This document shows positions 1 to 9,238 of a stretch of DNA of 64,000 nucleotides, piece after piece. How positions within the stretch are numbered: the stretch's first letter is position 1; each line of letters starts with the position of its first letter. The notes under the pieces are model-generated. The model did no database searches and had not been told where the DNA came from. It saw only the letters and a list, made by a program, of their open reading frames with translations. A program made the position numbers and the translations under genes. The DNA comes from Providencia alcalifaciens (GTDB lineage: Bacteria > Pseudomonadota > Gammaproteobacteria > Enterobacterales > Enterobacteriaceae), in assembly GCF_915403165.1 (NCBI RefSeq), contig NZ_OU659204.1, positions 1,302,001 through 1,366,000 on the forward strand, written 5' to 3'.

Positions 1-618
1 CCCACCGGGGATCAGTAACACGGGTTTATCCCATGCAGGCACCGTTTTCCACCCGATGATCTTTTCATAGTTAGCTTTGATTGCCGAAAGATTGAATTTC
101 CACTCACCTTGTTTAAAGGATTTAAGTAAGAATTGAATGACACCTTCTTCGGGAATGAATTCGCGCATAATGCCGCTAGCCTCTTGGCGGGTTTTAGCGT
201 GTGCTTGAGTTGTTGCTTTTAGCGCTGCAATAATTTCGTCATGGCGGCGAACGTTGTAAGCGACAGGTGCGATATCGATAGCCACAATTTTTTCGATGAA
301 ATCAGGCGCGATCTCACTGGCAGCCATGGCAATTTTTCCACCCATAGAGTGTCCGATAAGAATAGCATTGTGGTAACCAAGGGATTTTACGAGCGCAATC
401 ACATCTTCGGCCATCTGTTGGTATTCCATTTCGTCAGAACGAAATGAATCACCATGATTGCGCACATCGACTTGAATAGTATCGAAATAATTTTGTAAGT
501 CACGACCTAAAACGCCTAAATTATTCAGGTCACCAAAGAGCCCATGGATCAAAACGACGGGGATGACGGTGATCGGATTTTCAGGTTTATGGATTGTATA
601 ATTGAGTAATTCGGTCAT
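1..618 (-). CDS. ybfF: Esterase YbfF, alpha/beta hydrolase (3' end cut off)
   Basis: The reverse strand reads from an ATG at 618 to the window edge with no stop, giving 206 residues; the E. coli protein has about 254, so the C-terminal part with the catalytic His is missing. The product is a small cytosolic alpha/beta-hydrolase that acts on acyl esters such as acyl-CoA or palmitoyl esters in family members. Visible motifs are the oxyanion-hole segment LIHGLFGD (residues 23-30) and the nucleophile elbow GHSMGG with Ser91. It is divergent to seqA, as in E. coli. The physiological substrate cannot be told from sequence. Confidence 0.9.
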   Translation of the reverse strand, partial: MTELLNYTIHKPENPITVIPVVLIHGLFGDLNNLGVLGRDLQNYFDTIQVDVRNHGDSFRSDEMEYQQMAEDVIALVKSLGYHNAILIGHSMGGKIAMAASEIAPDFIEKIVAIDIAPVAYNVRRHDEIIAALKATTQAHAKTRQEASGIMREFIPEEGVIQFLLKSFKQGEWKFNLSAIKANYEKIIGWKTVPAWDKPVLLIPGG

Positions 619-770
619 ATTTGGACTAGGATTGATGTTGTTTATCAAATTGAAGGCTTATCATGGCACGGTGATGCCAAAAAACCAAATCTGTATAATC
701 AGAACAAGGTAACCCACTGAAATCACATAAAACTTAACTCGTTGTTTGTTTTAAGTTATTGAAATTTTAA

Positions 771-802
771 TTGTTTTGTTTTTTTTAAATCTGGCTTATA
801 AT
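771..802 (+). promoter_or_regulatory. Candidate seqA promoter
   Basis: A perfect TATAAT -10 box lies at 797-802, 38 bases before the seqA ATG. It sits behind a T-rich stretch offering TTGTTT-type -35 boxes at 771-776 or 776-781. Neither spacer is the ideal 17, so the -35 is uncertain. It lies in the intergenic region divergent to ybfF. Confidence 0.5.
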
Positions 803-840
803 CTGGCGCGAATTTTAGATTAAGAAAGTACTGGGAAAAA

Positions 841-1389
841 ATGAAAACGATAGAAGTTGATGAAGAGCTTTACCGCTATATTGCAAGTCACACACAGCAT
901 ATCGGTGAAAGTGCATCGGATATTTTACGCCGTATGCTAAATTTCAAATCCGCGCAGCAGCCAGTACCCGCAACAGAAGTGAGTGTAGCACCGTTAGCGC
1001 CACAAGATGCGCCGGTGATGAATACCAAGGTGGTTGCTCAAAACCCTGTGAGAGTGATCAGAGAATTATTATTATCTGATGCTTATGCAGAAAAAAATAA
1101 GGCGATTGATCGCTTTATGCTAATTCTTTCAACGCTATATAGCTTAGATGCGAAAAGTTTTGAGAGCGCAACAGAGTCCATGCATGGCCGTACCCGTGTT
1201 TATTTTGCTGGTGATGAGCAAACGCTACTGGCTGCGGGCAAGCAATCAAAACCTCGCCATATACCGGGCACGCCGTATTGGGTGATCACTAACACCAACA
1301 CCAATCGCAAGCGCAGTATGATTGATGCGATTATGCAAGAGATGAACTTCCCAGCGAATGTCATCGAAAAAGTCGGCAATACGATTTAA
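841..1389 (+). CDS. seqA: Replication-initiation sequestration protein SeqA
   Basis: 182 residues against about 181 in E. coli. SeqA binds hemimethylated GATC sites, sequesters oriC after initiation and trails replication forks. The N-terminal oligomerisation segment (MKTIEVDEELYRYIA) is near identical to the family. A variable linker rich in Pro, Ala and Val follows (residues 38-62). The C-terminal DNA-binding domain carries the loop with TNTNTNRKR (around residues 151-159), whose Asn residues contact the methylated adenine. The start has a GGGA ribosome site just upstream. It is followed 92 bases later by pgm, the usual seqA-pgm pair. Confidence 0.97.
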   Translation: MKTIEVDEELYRYIASHTQHIGESASDILRRMLNFKSAQQPVPATEVSVAPLAPQDAPVMNTKVVAQNPVRVIRELLLSDAYAEKNKAIDRFMLILSTLYSLDAKSFESATESMHGRTRVYFAGDEQTLLAAGKQSKPRHIPGTPYWVITNTNTNRKRSMIDAIMQEMNFPANVIEKVGNTI

Positions 1390-1481
1390 CTTTGGTAAAT
1401 ACTATCTAACCTTGATAGTCATCTAAACATTGTAAGTCACTGGTGTTTCACGCTAAGCATCAGTGCTTTGGGAGATAACAA

Positions 1482-3116
1482 GTGGCAATTCATGAACGAG
1501 CAGGGCAGCTTCCATTTCAAAGTGATTTGATTAACGTTGCTCAGTTAACGGCTCAATATTATACCCAACAGCCAGATCCCGATGTGTCTTCTCAGGCCGT
1601 CAAGTTTGGGACTTCTGGGCATCGTGGTAGTTCGCTGCGTAAAAACTTTAATGAAAATCACATTCTGGCAATCGCTCAAGCGATAGCGGATCTGCGTAAG
1701 CAGCAAGGGGTAACAGGACCTTGTTATGTGGGTAAAGATACCCATGCGCTGTCAGAAGCGGCTTTTATGTCGGTGATCGAAGTATTAGCAGCTAACCAAG
1801 TTCATGTTATTGTTCAAGAAGATAACGGTTTTACCCCAACTCCGGCTATCTCCCACGCGATTTTAAGTTATAACAATGCACATCAAGATGTTGCCGACGG
1901 CATCGTAATTACTCCATCCCATAATCCACCGGAAGATGGCGGGATTAAATATAATCCTGCAAACGGTGGTCCTGCAGATACCGATTTAACATCTGTTATT
2001 GAACAGAATGCTAATCAATTACTCTCAGAAGACCTTGATGGTGTGAAGTGCTTAGATTTTGCCGATGCAATGGCCAGTGGTTTTGTGGCAGAGCAAGATC
2101 TGGTGATGCCATACGTTCGCTCACTCGGCGAAGTTGTGGATATGCAAGCTATCCAAAAATCAGGATTAAAAATCGGCGTCGATCCTCTGGGTGGTTCTGG
2201 TATTGAATACTGGAAAAAAATTGCAGAGTATTATCAATTAGATATTGAAATTGTTAATGACCAGCTTGACCAAACATTCCGCTTTATGCCATTAGACCAC
2301 GATGGTGTGATCCGCATGGACTGTTCATCCCGTTGGGCGATGGCTGGCTTGCTGGGAATGAAAGAAAATTTTGATTTAGCGTTTGCGAACGATCCTGATT
2401 ATGACCGCCACGGTATTGTTACCCCAAGTGGGTTAATGAATCCTAACCACTATCTTGCTGTTGCAATTGACTACCTATTCCAACATCGCCCTCAATGGGG
2501 CAAAGAAGTTGCTGTAGGTAAAACGTTAGTTTCCAGCGCCATGATTGACCGCGTTGTTAATGATATTGGTCGTGAACTCATTGAAGTGCCTGTTGGCTTT
2601 AAATGGTTTGTGGATGGCTTATATAATGGCAGCCTTGGTTTTGGTGGCGAAGAGAGTGCTGGCGCTTCATTTTTGAAATTTGATGGCACGCCGTGGTCGA
2701 CGGATAAAGACGGAATTATTTTATGCCTGCTCGCTGCAGAAATTACAGCAGTAACAGGAGAAAACCCTCAGCAGCGTTATAATAAACTCGCTGAAAAATT
2801 TGGTGCACCAATCTACAGTCGTATCCAAGCGAAAGCGACCCATGAGCAGAAAGCTAAGTTAAGCAAGTTGTCGCCAGAAATGGTTTCAGCGGACACATTA
2901 GCGGGCGATAAAATTACTCAGCGTTTAACGGCAGCTCCGGGCAATGGCGCATCAATTGGCGGGTTAAAAATCATGACTGACTATGGTTGGTTTGCTGCTC
3001 GTCCATCAGGCACTGAAGAAGCTTACAAAATTTACTGTGAAAGTTTCCGTGGTGAAGAACATCTTCACTTGATTGAGAAAGAAGCGATTGAAATCGTCAG
3101 TAAGGTGATTAGCTAG
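1482..3116 (+). CDS. pgm: Phosphoglucomutase Pgm
   Basis: 544 residues (E. coli 546). The enzyme interconverts glucose-1-phosphate and glucose-6-phosphate in the cytosol, feeding UDP-glucose and glycogen synthesis. The phosphoserine loop TPSHNPP places the catalytic Ser at 146, as in E. coli. The metal loop reads DPDYDRHG, the sugar-binding loop [10 protein letters not shown] and the phosphate-binding loop [10 protein letters not shown]. The start is GTG at 1482, chosen because the following residues AIHERAGQ match the E. coli N terminus exactly in register and GGGAG lies upstream. It is probably co-transcribed with seqA. Confidence 0.97.
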   Translation: MAIHERAGQLPFQSDLINVAQLTAQYYTQQPDPDVSSQAVKFGTSGHRGSSLRKNFNENHILAIAQAIADLRKQQGVTGPCYVGKDTHALSEAAFMSVIEVLAANQVHVIVQEDNGFTPTPAISHAILSYNNAHQDVADGIVITPSHNPPEDGGIKYNPANGGPADTDLTSVIEQNANQLLSEDLDGVKCLDFADAMASGFVAEQDLVMPYVRSLGEVVDMQAIQKSGLKIGVDPLGGSGIEYWKKIAEYYQLDIEIVNDQLDQTFRFMPLDHDGVIRMDCSSRWAMAGLLGMKENFDLAFANDPDYDRHGIVTPSGLMNPNHYLAVAIDYLFQHRPQWGKEVAVGKTLVSSAMIDRVVNDIGRELIEVPVGFKWFVDGLYNGSLGFGGEESAGASFLKFDGTPWSTDKDGIILCLLAAEITAVTGENPQQRYNKLAEKFGAPIYSRIQAKATHEQKAKLSKLSPEMVSADTLAGDKITQRLTAAPGNGASIGGLKIMTDYGWFAARPSGTEEAYKIYCESFRGEEHLHLIEKEAIEIVSKVIS

Positions 3117-3129
3117 TTTTTGTCTTTAA

Positions 3130-3155
3130 AGCGGGTGGTTATCGCCCGCTTTTCA
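3130..3155 (+). terminator. Terminator after pgm
   Basis: A GC-rich stem (AGCGGG pairing with CCCGCT) around a loop of about nine bases is followed by a T run. It lies 13 bases after the pgm stop and ends the seqA-pgm unit. Confidence 0.8.
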
Positions 3156-3408
3156 CCATTAAATCCTCGACTGTAAAATAAAGCAGATTCGAGATTTTAT
3201 ACCCTTTTTAGCGCTCATTACTTCATAAAATTGTGATAGCGGATTCTGTGACGCTATTAACAAAATTGTTTTCTTTTTTTGCCCTTCGAATCTGACCTTT
3301 TGTTTTTGCCATCGATACGTAATAACCGTTGCAGCTAGTGGCACGGAATGATACAACTTTAGATATCTGAGTGATGTTAACTAACAATATTTAAGGTAGG
3401 TAAGGTCA
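3156..3408. other. Intergenic region between pgm and serC
   Basis: 253 bases with no convincing gene. A 65-codon reading frame on the reverse strand lacks a ribosome site and resembles nothing I know. The region must hold the serC-aroA promoter, but I cannot assign its boxes. In E. coli seqA-pgm and serC-aroA lie far apart, so this gap spans a synteny junction relative to that species. Confidence 0.6.
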
Positions 3409-4497
3409 ATGAGTCAGGTTTATAATTTCAGCGCAGGTCCAGCAATGTTACCTATTGAAGTCATGCGCCGTGCAGAGCAAGAATTTTGTAATTGGAAAGG
3501 TTTAGGGGTTTCTGTGATGGAAGTGAGTCATCGCGGGAAAGATTTTATTGAGGTTGCGAAAGAAGCAGAACAAGATTTACGCGACTTATTGAATATCCCT
3601 GATAACTATAAAGTTTTATTCTGTCATGGCGGTGCTCGTGCTCATTTTGCCACACTGCCAATGAACCTGTTAGGCGATAAAACGACAGCAGACTACATTG
3701 TCAGTGGCTATTGGTCTGAATCAGCAGCTAAAGAAGCTCAAAAATATTGCACCCCGAACGTGATTGATGTCGTTCAAGAAAATAACGGCGTTATCAGCAT
3801 CAAACCAATGAGCGAGTGGCCATTAAGTAAAGATGCTGCCTATGTTCATTATTGCCCGAATGAAACCATTGGTGGCTTGGCTATCCATGAAGAACCTGAT
3901 TTCCCTGCAGACAAAATTATTGTAGCTGATTATTCATCTGCGATTTTATCCAAGCCTATTGATGTTACCCGCTATGGTGTGATTTATGCCGGTGCACAAA
4001 AAAATATTGGTCCGGCAGGCTTAACGTTAGTTATTATTCGTGAGGATTTATTAGGTAAAGCTTCACCTCAGACACCATCTGTTTTCGATTACACGGTGTT
4101 AGCGCAATATGAGTCCATGTTCAATACTCCACCAACTTTTGCTTGGTATTTAGCGGGTATGGTTTTCAAATGGTTAAAAGAGCAAGGTGGATTGCAGGAA
4201 ATAGCAAAACGTAACTATGAAAAATCACAGTTACTGTATAGCACAATCGATGACAGTGAATTTTATATTAACCGTGTGGCGGTGGAAAATCGCTCTTGGA
4301 TGAACGTACCATTCCAAATGCAAAACCCTGCATTGGATGCAACATTTATTGAAGATGCTAAAAACCAAGGGTTATTAGCACTAAAAGGTCACAAGGTTTC
4401 TGGCGGAATGCGTGCATCTATTTACAATGCAATGCCGCTGGCGGGTGTTCAGGCGTTAGTTGACTTTATGGCTGATTTTGAACGCCATCATGCATAA
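3409..4497 (+). CDS. serC: Phosphoserine aminotransferase SerC
   Basis: 362 residues, the E. coli length. This PLP enzyme converts 3-phosphohydroxypyruvate plus glutamate to phosphoserine, and performs the matching step in pyridoxal phosphate synthesis. The PLP lysine is K198 in [11 protein letters not shown]102 in the GYW motif should stack on the cofactor. The phosphate-binding loop reads HGGARAHF (residues 73-80) where E. coli has HGGGRGQF, a conservative local change that keeps R77. GGTAGG lies upstream of the ATG. It forms the classic mixed-function operon with aroA. Confidence 0.97.
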   Translation: MSQVYNFSAGPAMLPIEVMRRAEQEFCNWKGLGVSVMEVSHRGKDFIEVAKEAEQDLRDLLNIPDNYKVLFCHGGARAHFATLPMNLLGDKTTADYIVSGYWSESAAKEAQKYCTPNVIDVVQENNGVISIKPMSEWPLSKDAAYVHYCPNETIGGLAIHEEPDFPADKIIVADYSSAILSKPIDVTRYGVIYAGAQKNIGPAGLTLVIIREDLLGKASPQTPSVFDYTVLAQYESMFNTPPTFAWYLAGMVFKWLKEQGGLQEIAKRNYEKSQLLYSTIDDSEFYINRVAVENRSWMNVPFQMQNPALDATFIEDAKNQGLLALKGHKVSGGMRASIYNAMPLAGVQALVDFMADFERHHA

Positions 4498-4605
4498 TTT
4501 ATGATGTACTAGTTGTCAGGCCGATTTGCTCAGGAAGAACGAGTCGGCTCATTCATTTAAATAACGATAAAAAAGTAGCAAATCACATCGGAGAAATCAC
4601 TTTTC

Positions 4606-5883
4606 ATGCAATCCCTGACATTACAACCAATTTCTTCAATTAATGGGACCATTAATCTGCCGGGGTCAAAAAGTGTCTCCAACCGCGCACTTCTATTAGC
4701 CGCTATGGCAAAAGGCACCACAGTACTGACCAACTTATTAGACAGCGATGATATTCGCCATATGCTGAATGCATTAAGCCAACTAGGTGTTAAATATCAA
4801 TTATCTGAAGATAAAACTCGTTGCCAAGTTGAAGGGATAAATGGCTGTTTATCTCATCAAGGTGAGCTTGAGATCTTTTTAGGTAATGCGGGCACCGCGA
4901 TGCGTCCATTAACGGCAGCATTGTCATTATGTGCAAATAATATTGTGCTGACAGGCGAGCCTCGAATGAAAGAACGCCCAATTGGCCACTTGGTTGATGC
5001 CTTAAGAGAAGGCGGTGCTGATATTGATTATCTTGAACAAGAAAATTACCCTCCGATGCGCTTAAACGGCGGTTTTGTTGGTGGGAATATTTCCGTAGAT
5101 GGTTCGGTTTCTAGCCAATTTTTAACTGCATTATTAATGGCGGCTCCTTTGGCTTCTCAGGACACTGTAATTACTATTGCAGGCGATCTGGTTTCCAAAC
5201 CTTATATCGACATTACGCTGGCATTAATGAAGACCTTCGGTGTGGATGTTGAAAATCATCAATACCAAAAATTTGTGATTGAAGGCCAGCAGCAGTATGT
5301 ATCGCCAGGTGAATACCTTGTTGAAGGGGATGCGTCTTCCGCTTCCTATTTCCTTGCCGCAGCAGCGATTAAAGGCGGTGTAGTCCGAGTCACTGGGATC
5401 GGCCGTAATAGCTTACAGGGTGATACTAAATTTGCTAACGTTTTGGAAAAAATGGGCGCAATTATCCGCTGGGGGGATGATTACGTTGAATGTGAACGTG
5501 GAACTCTGAACGGTATTGATATGGATATGAACGCTATTCCTGATGCAGCGATGACTATCGGAACGGTCGCTCTGTTTGCAAAAGGCGAGACAGTCATTCG
5601 TAATATCTATAACTGGCGAGTGAAAGAAACGGACCGCTTATTTGCGATGGCAACCGAGCTACGTAAAGTGGGCGCGGAAGTAGAAGAAGGGTATGACTTT
5701 ATCCGAGTCATGCCACCAGCACAGCTAAAACATGCTGAAATCGAAACCTATAACGACCATCGTATTGCAATGTGCTTCTCGTTGGTGGCACTCTCCAATA
5801 CCCCAGTGACGATTTTAGATCCGGGTTGTACAGCAAAAACTTTCCCTGATTATTTCCAACAACTAGCACGATTAAGCCACTAA
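4606..5883 (+). CDS. aroA: EPSP synthase AroA
   Basis: 425 residues (E. coli 427). It transfers enolpyruvate from PEP to shikimate-3-phosphate in aromatic amino acid synthesis. N-terminal substrate-binding residues are seen in [10 protein letters not shown] (K22, S23, R27). The PEP loop GNAGTAMRP has the glyphosate-relevant Gly and Pro of class I enzymes, and the C-terminal NDHRIAM motif is present. CGGAGAAA precedes the ATG at about nine bases. It follows serC by 108 bases. Confidence 0.97.
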   Translation: MQSLTLQPISSINGTINLPGSKSVSNRALLLAAMAKGTTVLTNLLDSDDIRHMLNALSQLGVKYQLSEDKTRCQVEGINGCLSHQGELEIFLGNAGTAMRPLTAALSLCANNIVLTGEPRMKERPIGHLVDALREGGADIDYLEQENYPPMRLNGGFVGGNISVDGSVSSQFLTALLMAAPLASQDTVITIAGDLVSKPYIDITLALMKTFGVDVENHQYQKFVIEGQQQYVSPGEYLVEGDASSASYFLAAAAIKGGVVRVTGIGRNSLQGDTKFANVLEKMGAIIRWGDDYVECERGTLNGIDMDMNAIPDAAMTIGTVALFAKGETVIRNIYNWRVKETDRLFAMATELRKVGAEVEEGYDFIRVMPPAQLKHAEIETYNDHRIAMCFSLVALSNTPVTILDPGCTAKTFPDYFQQLARLSH

Positions 5884-6073
5884 CCGAATTGGATTGGTTG
5901 ATTAACATCAATGTGTTATCAACCAATCTTTTCCTTTCATTTTCGTTATTTTCACCTATTTTTATTCCTGACAAATCCACCTGCGTATTTCACAAAATCG
6001 ATGAGTAGGTATAATACTCCCACAGATTTTAATTGCGGGTAGCTGAGGCTATTTGCAGAAAAGGAGATTTTTT

Positions 6074-6757
6074 ATGGTGGCTATCGCCCCTGTAATCACC
6101 GTTGATGGACCAAGCGGAGCGGGTAAAGGTACTCTTTGCCAAGCATTAGCAAATGAATTTGGATGGCAATTATTAGACTCTGGTGCAATTTACCGCGTAT
6201 TAGCGTTAGCGGCTCTGCATCACCACGTTGATATTCAATCTGAAGATGCTTTAGTGCCTTTAGCTGCAAATTTAGATGTGCGTTTTGTACCTGAAGAAAA
6301 TCGTTTGAAAGTTATTCTCGAAGGTGAAGATGTGTCTAATGAAATTAGGCAAGAAACCGTCGGGAATACAGCATCTCAAACAGCCACGTTCCCGCGAGTG
6401 CGAGAAGCTCTGTTAAGACGCCAGCGCGCATTTAGAATGATGCCCGGCTTAATCGCAGATGGCCGTGATATGGGGACGGTAGTTTTTCCTGATGCACCAG
6501 TGAAAATTTTTCTGGATGCCTCCGCCGAGGAGCGTGCCCATCGCCGGATGAAGCAGTTGCAGGAGAAAGGGTTTGATGTTAACTTTGAGCGACTTTTGAC
6601 CGAAATTCAAGAGCGCGATTATCGGGATCGTAACCGTCCGGTTGCTCCTCTTATTGCCGCTAAAGATGCGTTAGTGCTGGATTCCACAAGTATGTCTATT
6701 GAGGAAGTTATTGAAAAAGCACGCACCTACGCGAAAAAAATTCTACAATTATCGTGA
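6074..6757 (+). CDS. cmk: Cytidylate kinase Cmk
   Basis: 227 residues, the same as E. coli, when started at the ATG at 6074. That start is favoured over an upstream TTG because AAGGAG (6061-6066) sits seven bases before it and the N terminus [19 protein letters not shown] aligns. The enzyme phosphorylates CMP and dCMP with ATP. The P-loop GPSGAGKGT, the NMP-binding LDSGAIYR and the motif DGRDMGT are all present. A TATAAT box at 6010-6015 is a candidate -10 for this gene. It lies upstream of rpsA, as in E. coli. Confidence 0.97.
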   Translation: MVAIAPVITVDGPSGAGKGTLCQALANEFGWQLLDSGAIYRVLALAALHHHVDIQSEDALVPLAANLDVRFVPEENRLKVILEGEDVSNEIRQETVGNTASQTATFPRVREALLRRQRAFRMMPGLIADGRDMGTVVFPDAPVKIFLDASAEERAHRRMKQLQEKGFDVNFERLLTEIQERDYRDRNRPVAPLIAAKDALVLDSTSMSIEEVIEKARTYAKKILQLS

Positions 6758-6856
6758 TAATAGGCTTTATTTTAGCTTATAATTAGATAATATACGCAAT
6801 TACCTCCATGCTGGTTATTTTCTAGCATGGTTAAAACCTTGCGACAAGGAATGTTG

Positions 6857-6930
6857 TGGGGTATGTGAAACAACCCCATTTGGCGGGATGCTAGATGGAC
6901 GTTAATATAAGACACTTGAAGATCATTAAT
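6857..6930 (+). promoter_or_regulatory. rpsA translational leader
   Basis: The stretch before rpsA lacks a consensus Shine-Dalgarno; only a GAAG lies near the ATG. It carries a hairpin of GGGGT with ACCCC at 6857-6876, then GGCGGGATGCTAGATGG. In E. coli the rpsA initiation region is likewise structured, lacks a strong SD and is the target of S1 autorepression. That function is carried over by analogy. Confidence 0.55.
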
Positions 6931-8604
6931 ATGACTGAATCTTTTGCTCAACTCTTTGAAGAATCCCTGCAGAATATTGAAACTCGTCCTGGTTCTATTG
7001 TACGCGGTACAGTAGTTGCTATCGATAAAGACGTAGTACTGGTAGACGCAGGTCTTAAATCAGAATCTGCTATCCCAGTAGAACAGTTCAAAAATGCTCA
7101 GGGTGAGCTGGAAATCCAAGTTGGCGACGAAGTCGATGTAGCTCTGGATGCAGTAGAAGATGGTTTCGGTGAAACTATCCTTTCTCGTGAGAAAGCGAAA
7201 CGTCATGAAGCATGGCTGACGCTGGAAAAAGCTTACGAAGAAGCTGAAACTGTAACTGGTGTTATCAACGGTAAAGTTAAAGGTGGTTTCACTGTAGAAC
7301 TGAACGGCATTCGTGCGTTCTTACCAGGTTCACTGGTAGATGTACGCCCAGTTCGTGATACTACTCACTTGGAAGGCAAAGATCTTGAGTTCAAAGTAAT
7401 CAAGCTGGATCAGAAACGCAACAACGTTGTTGTTTCTCGTCGTGCTGTAATTGAATCTGAAAGCAGCGCTGAGCGCGATCAACTGCTGGAAAATCTGCAA
7501 GAAGGCATGGAAGTTAAAGGTATCGTTAAGAACCTTACTGACTACGGTGCATTCGTTGATCTGGGCGGTGTTGACGGCCTGCTGCACATCACTGACATGG
7601 CTTGGAAACGTGTTAAACACCCAAGCGAAATCGTCAACGTTGGTGATGAAATCAATGTTAAAGTTCTGAAATTCGACCGTGAGCGCACTCGTGTTTCTCT
7701 GGGTCTGAAACAACTGGGCGAAGATCCTTGGGTCGCAATCGCTAAACGTTACCCAGAAGGTACTAAACTGACTGGTCGCGTTACTAACCTGACTGACTAC
7801 GGTTGCTTTGTAGAAATCGAAGAAGGCGTTGAAGGTCTGGTTCACGTTTCAGAAATGGATTGGACTAACAAAAACATCCACCCATCTAAAGTTGTTAACG
7901 TTGGTGATGTTGTTGAAGTTATGGTTCTGGATATCGATGAAGAACGTCGTCGTATCTCCTTAGGCCTGAAACAGTGTAAATCTAACCCATGGCAGCAATT
8001 CGCTGAGACTCACAACAAAGGCGACCGTGTTGAAGGCAAGATCAAGTCAATCACTGACTTCGGTATCTTCATTGGTCTGGACGGCGGCATCGATGGCCTG
8101 GTTCACCTGTCTGACATCTCCTGGAACGTTGCAGGCGAAGAAGCAGTTCGTGACTACAAAAAAGGCGACGAAATCGCAGCTGTTGTTCTGCAAGTCGACG
8201 CAGAACGTGAGCGTATCTCTCTGGGCGTTAAACAGTTAGCTGAAGATCCATTCAACAACTACCTGGCAGCAACTAAGAAAGGCGCAATCGTTACTGGTAA
8301 AGTAATCGCAGTTGATGCTAAAGGTGCAACTGTAGAGCTGACTCTGGGCGTTGAAGGTTACCTGCGTGCATCAGAAGCTTCACGTGACCGTGTTGAAGAT
8401 GCAACTCTGGTTCTGAACGTTGGTGATGATGTTGAAGCTAAATACACTGGTGTTGACCGTAAAAACCGTGTAATCAACCTGTCTGTTCGCGCTAAAGACG
8501 AAGCTGATGAGAAAGACGCTGTCGCAGCTGTGAACAAGCAAGAAGATACTGCATTCGGCAACAATGCAATGGCTGAAGCTTTCAAAGCAGCTAAAGGCGA
8601 ATAA
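6931..8604 (+). CDS. rpsA: 30S ribosomal protein S1
   Basis: 557 residues, exactly the E. coli length, when started at the ATG at 6931; an in-frame ATG at 6895 would add 12 residues that do not match the family. S1 binds mRNA at the ribosome platform and helps unfold leaders. Six S1 (OB-fold) repeats run through the protein; repeats 3 to 6 show the recurring DYGAFVDL / DYGCFVEI / DFGIFIGL type core. Codon choice is clearly biased towards major codons (CGT, CTG, GGT, AAA), as expected of a highly expressed gene. Flanked by cmk and ihfB. Confidence 0.98.
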   Translation: MTESFAQLFEESLQNIETRPGSIVRGTVVAIDKDVVLVDAGLKSESAIPVEQFKNAQGELEIQVGDEVDVALDAVEDGFGETILSREKAKRHEAWLTLEKAYEEAETVTGVINGKVKGGFTVELNGIRAFLPGSLVDVRPVRDTTHLEGKDLEFKVIKLDQKRNNVVVSRRAVIESESSAERDQLLENLQEGMEVKGIVKNLTDYGAFVDLGGVDGLLHITDMAWKRVKHPSEIVNVGDEINVKVLKFDRERTRVSLGLKQLGEDPWVAIAKRYPEGTKLTGRVTNLTDYGCFVEIEEGVEGLVHVSEMDWTNKNIHPSKVVNVGDVVEVMVLDIDEERRRISLGLKQCKSNPWQQFAETHNKGDRVEGKIKSITDFGIFIGLDGGIDGLVHLSDISWNVAGEEAVRDYKKGDEIAAVVLQVDAERERISLGVKQLAEDPFNNYLAATKKGAIVTGKVIAVDAKGATVELTLGVEGYLRASEASRDRVEDATLVLNVGDDVEAKYTGVDRKNRVINLSVRAKDEADEKDAVAAVNKQEDTAFGNNAMAEAFKAAKGE

Positions 8605-8610
8605 TTAAGT

Positions 8611-8636
8611 GGGGGTAACTTCGGTTACCCCTTTGT
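8611..8636 (+). terminator. Terminator or attenuator after rpsA
   Basis: A perfect 8-bp stem (GGGGTAAC with GTTACCCC) closed by a TTCG tetraloop at 8612-8631. The T run is short (CTTTGT), so it may be a partial terminator that still lets ihfB be read. Confidence 0.7.
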
Positions 8637-8658
8637 ATCGGTAGTTTAGGGAGGTACT

Positions 8659-8946
8659 ATGACCAAGTCTGAATTAATTGAAAGACTGGCTAGCCAGCAG
8701 TCTCATCTTTCAGCGAAAACCGTTGAGGAAGCTGTAAAGGAAATACTTGAGCATATGGCTGATACGTTAGCTGAAGGCGAGCGTATTGAAGTCCGTGGAT
8801 TCGGCAGTTTTTCTCTTCACTACCGTGCTCCACGCGTTGGCCGTAACCCAAAAACAGGTGATAAAGTGGAACTGGAAGGTAAATACGTTCCCCACTTCAA
8901 ACCAGGTAAAGAGTTACGCGACCGTGTAAATATTTACGGTCAATAA
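8659..8946 (+). CDS. ihfB: Integration host factor subunit beta
   Basis: 95 residues (E. coli 94). It is a DNA-bending HU-family protein that dimerises with IhfA. The beta-arm region with [15 protein letters not shown] and the terminal [12 protein letters not shown] helix are diagnostic of the IHF beta subunit. The start follows GGGAGG at seven bases. It sits 54 bases after rpsA behind the TTCG hairpin, as in other enterobacteria. Confidence 0.98.
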   Translation: MTKSELIERLASQQSHLSAKTVEEAVKEILEHMADTLAEGERIEVRGFGSFSLHYRAPRVGRNPKTGDKVELEGKYVPHFKPGKELRDRVNIYGQ

Positions 8947-8973
8947 TCGACTGTAAATCTTAATTATTACTAT

Positions 8974-9008
8974 AAAACAGCGCTTATATTGATATAGCGC
9001 TGTTTTTT
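8974..9008 (+). terminator. Terminator after ihfB
   Basis: The inverted repeat AACAGCGCT/AGCGCTGTT around an AT-rich loop ends in seven T residues, about 30 bases after the ihfB stop. Confidence 0.9.
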
Positions 9009-9086
9009 TATGTCTGCAATTTACCCTTCAGCTTTCCCTAAATTACCTTTAAATATCTTATTAAATAAATTACTTAAGACTATTTT

Positions 9087-9102
9087 TGCGAAGCGCTTCG
9101 CA
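9087..9102. repeat. Perfect 16-bp palindrome upstream of comEC
   Basis: TGCGAAGCGCTTCGCA reads the same on both strands. It stands out as a GC-rich island in an AT-rich 230-base intergenic region, about 140 bases before comEC and without a T run. It could be an operator or a cruciform. No known site was matched with confidence. Confidence 0.5.
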
Positions 9103-9238
9103 GCTCAACTTTTAATTCTTTTGCATTACACATAGTTTTGGAATAACGCGTTAAATTCTCTAATTATAAGGTTATGGAATCACTTTGGATGCTTTTAACT
9201 TATCTACACAGGAATAATTGTAGGTAGGTTTTAGGACG

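Noticed and set aside
3159..3356. A 65-codon reverse frame between pgm and serC
   Set aside because: No ribosome site, no recognisable motif, and it overlaps the likely serC promoter region.
5708..5980. A 90-codon reverse frame across the end of aroA
   Set aside because: Mostly antisense to a conserved gene; no supporting signals.
6053..6073. Upstream TTG start for cmk
   Set aside because: The AAGGAG ribosome site lies downstream of it and serves the ATG at 6074, which gives the exact family length.
6895..6930. Upstream ATG for rpsA adding 12 residues
   Set aside because: The extension does not match S1 proteins and would run through the regulatory leader; the ATG at 6931 gives the family length and N terminus.
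7330..7845. A 171-codon open frame on the reverse strand inside rpsA
   Set aside because: It is a shadow caused by the strong codon bias of rpsA; it has no ribosome site and no recognisable protein.
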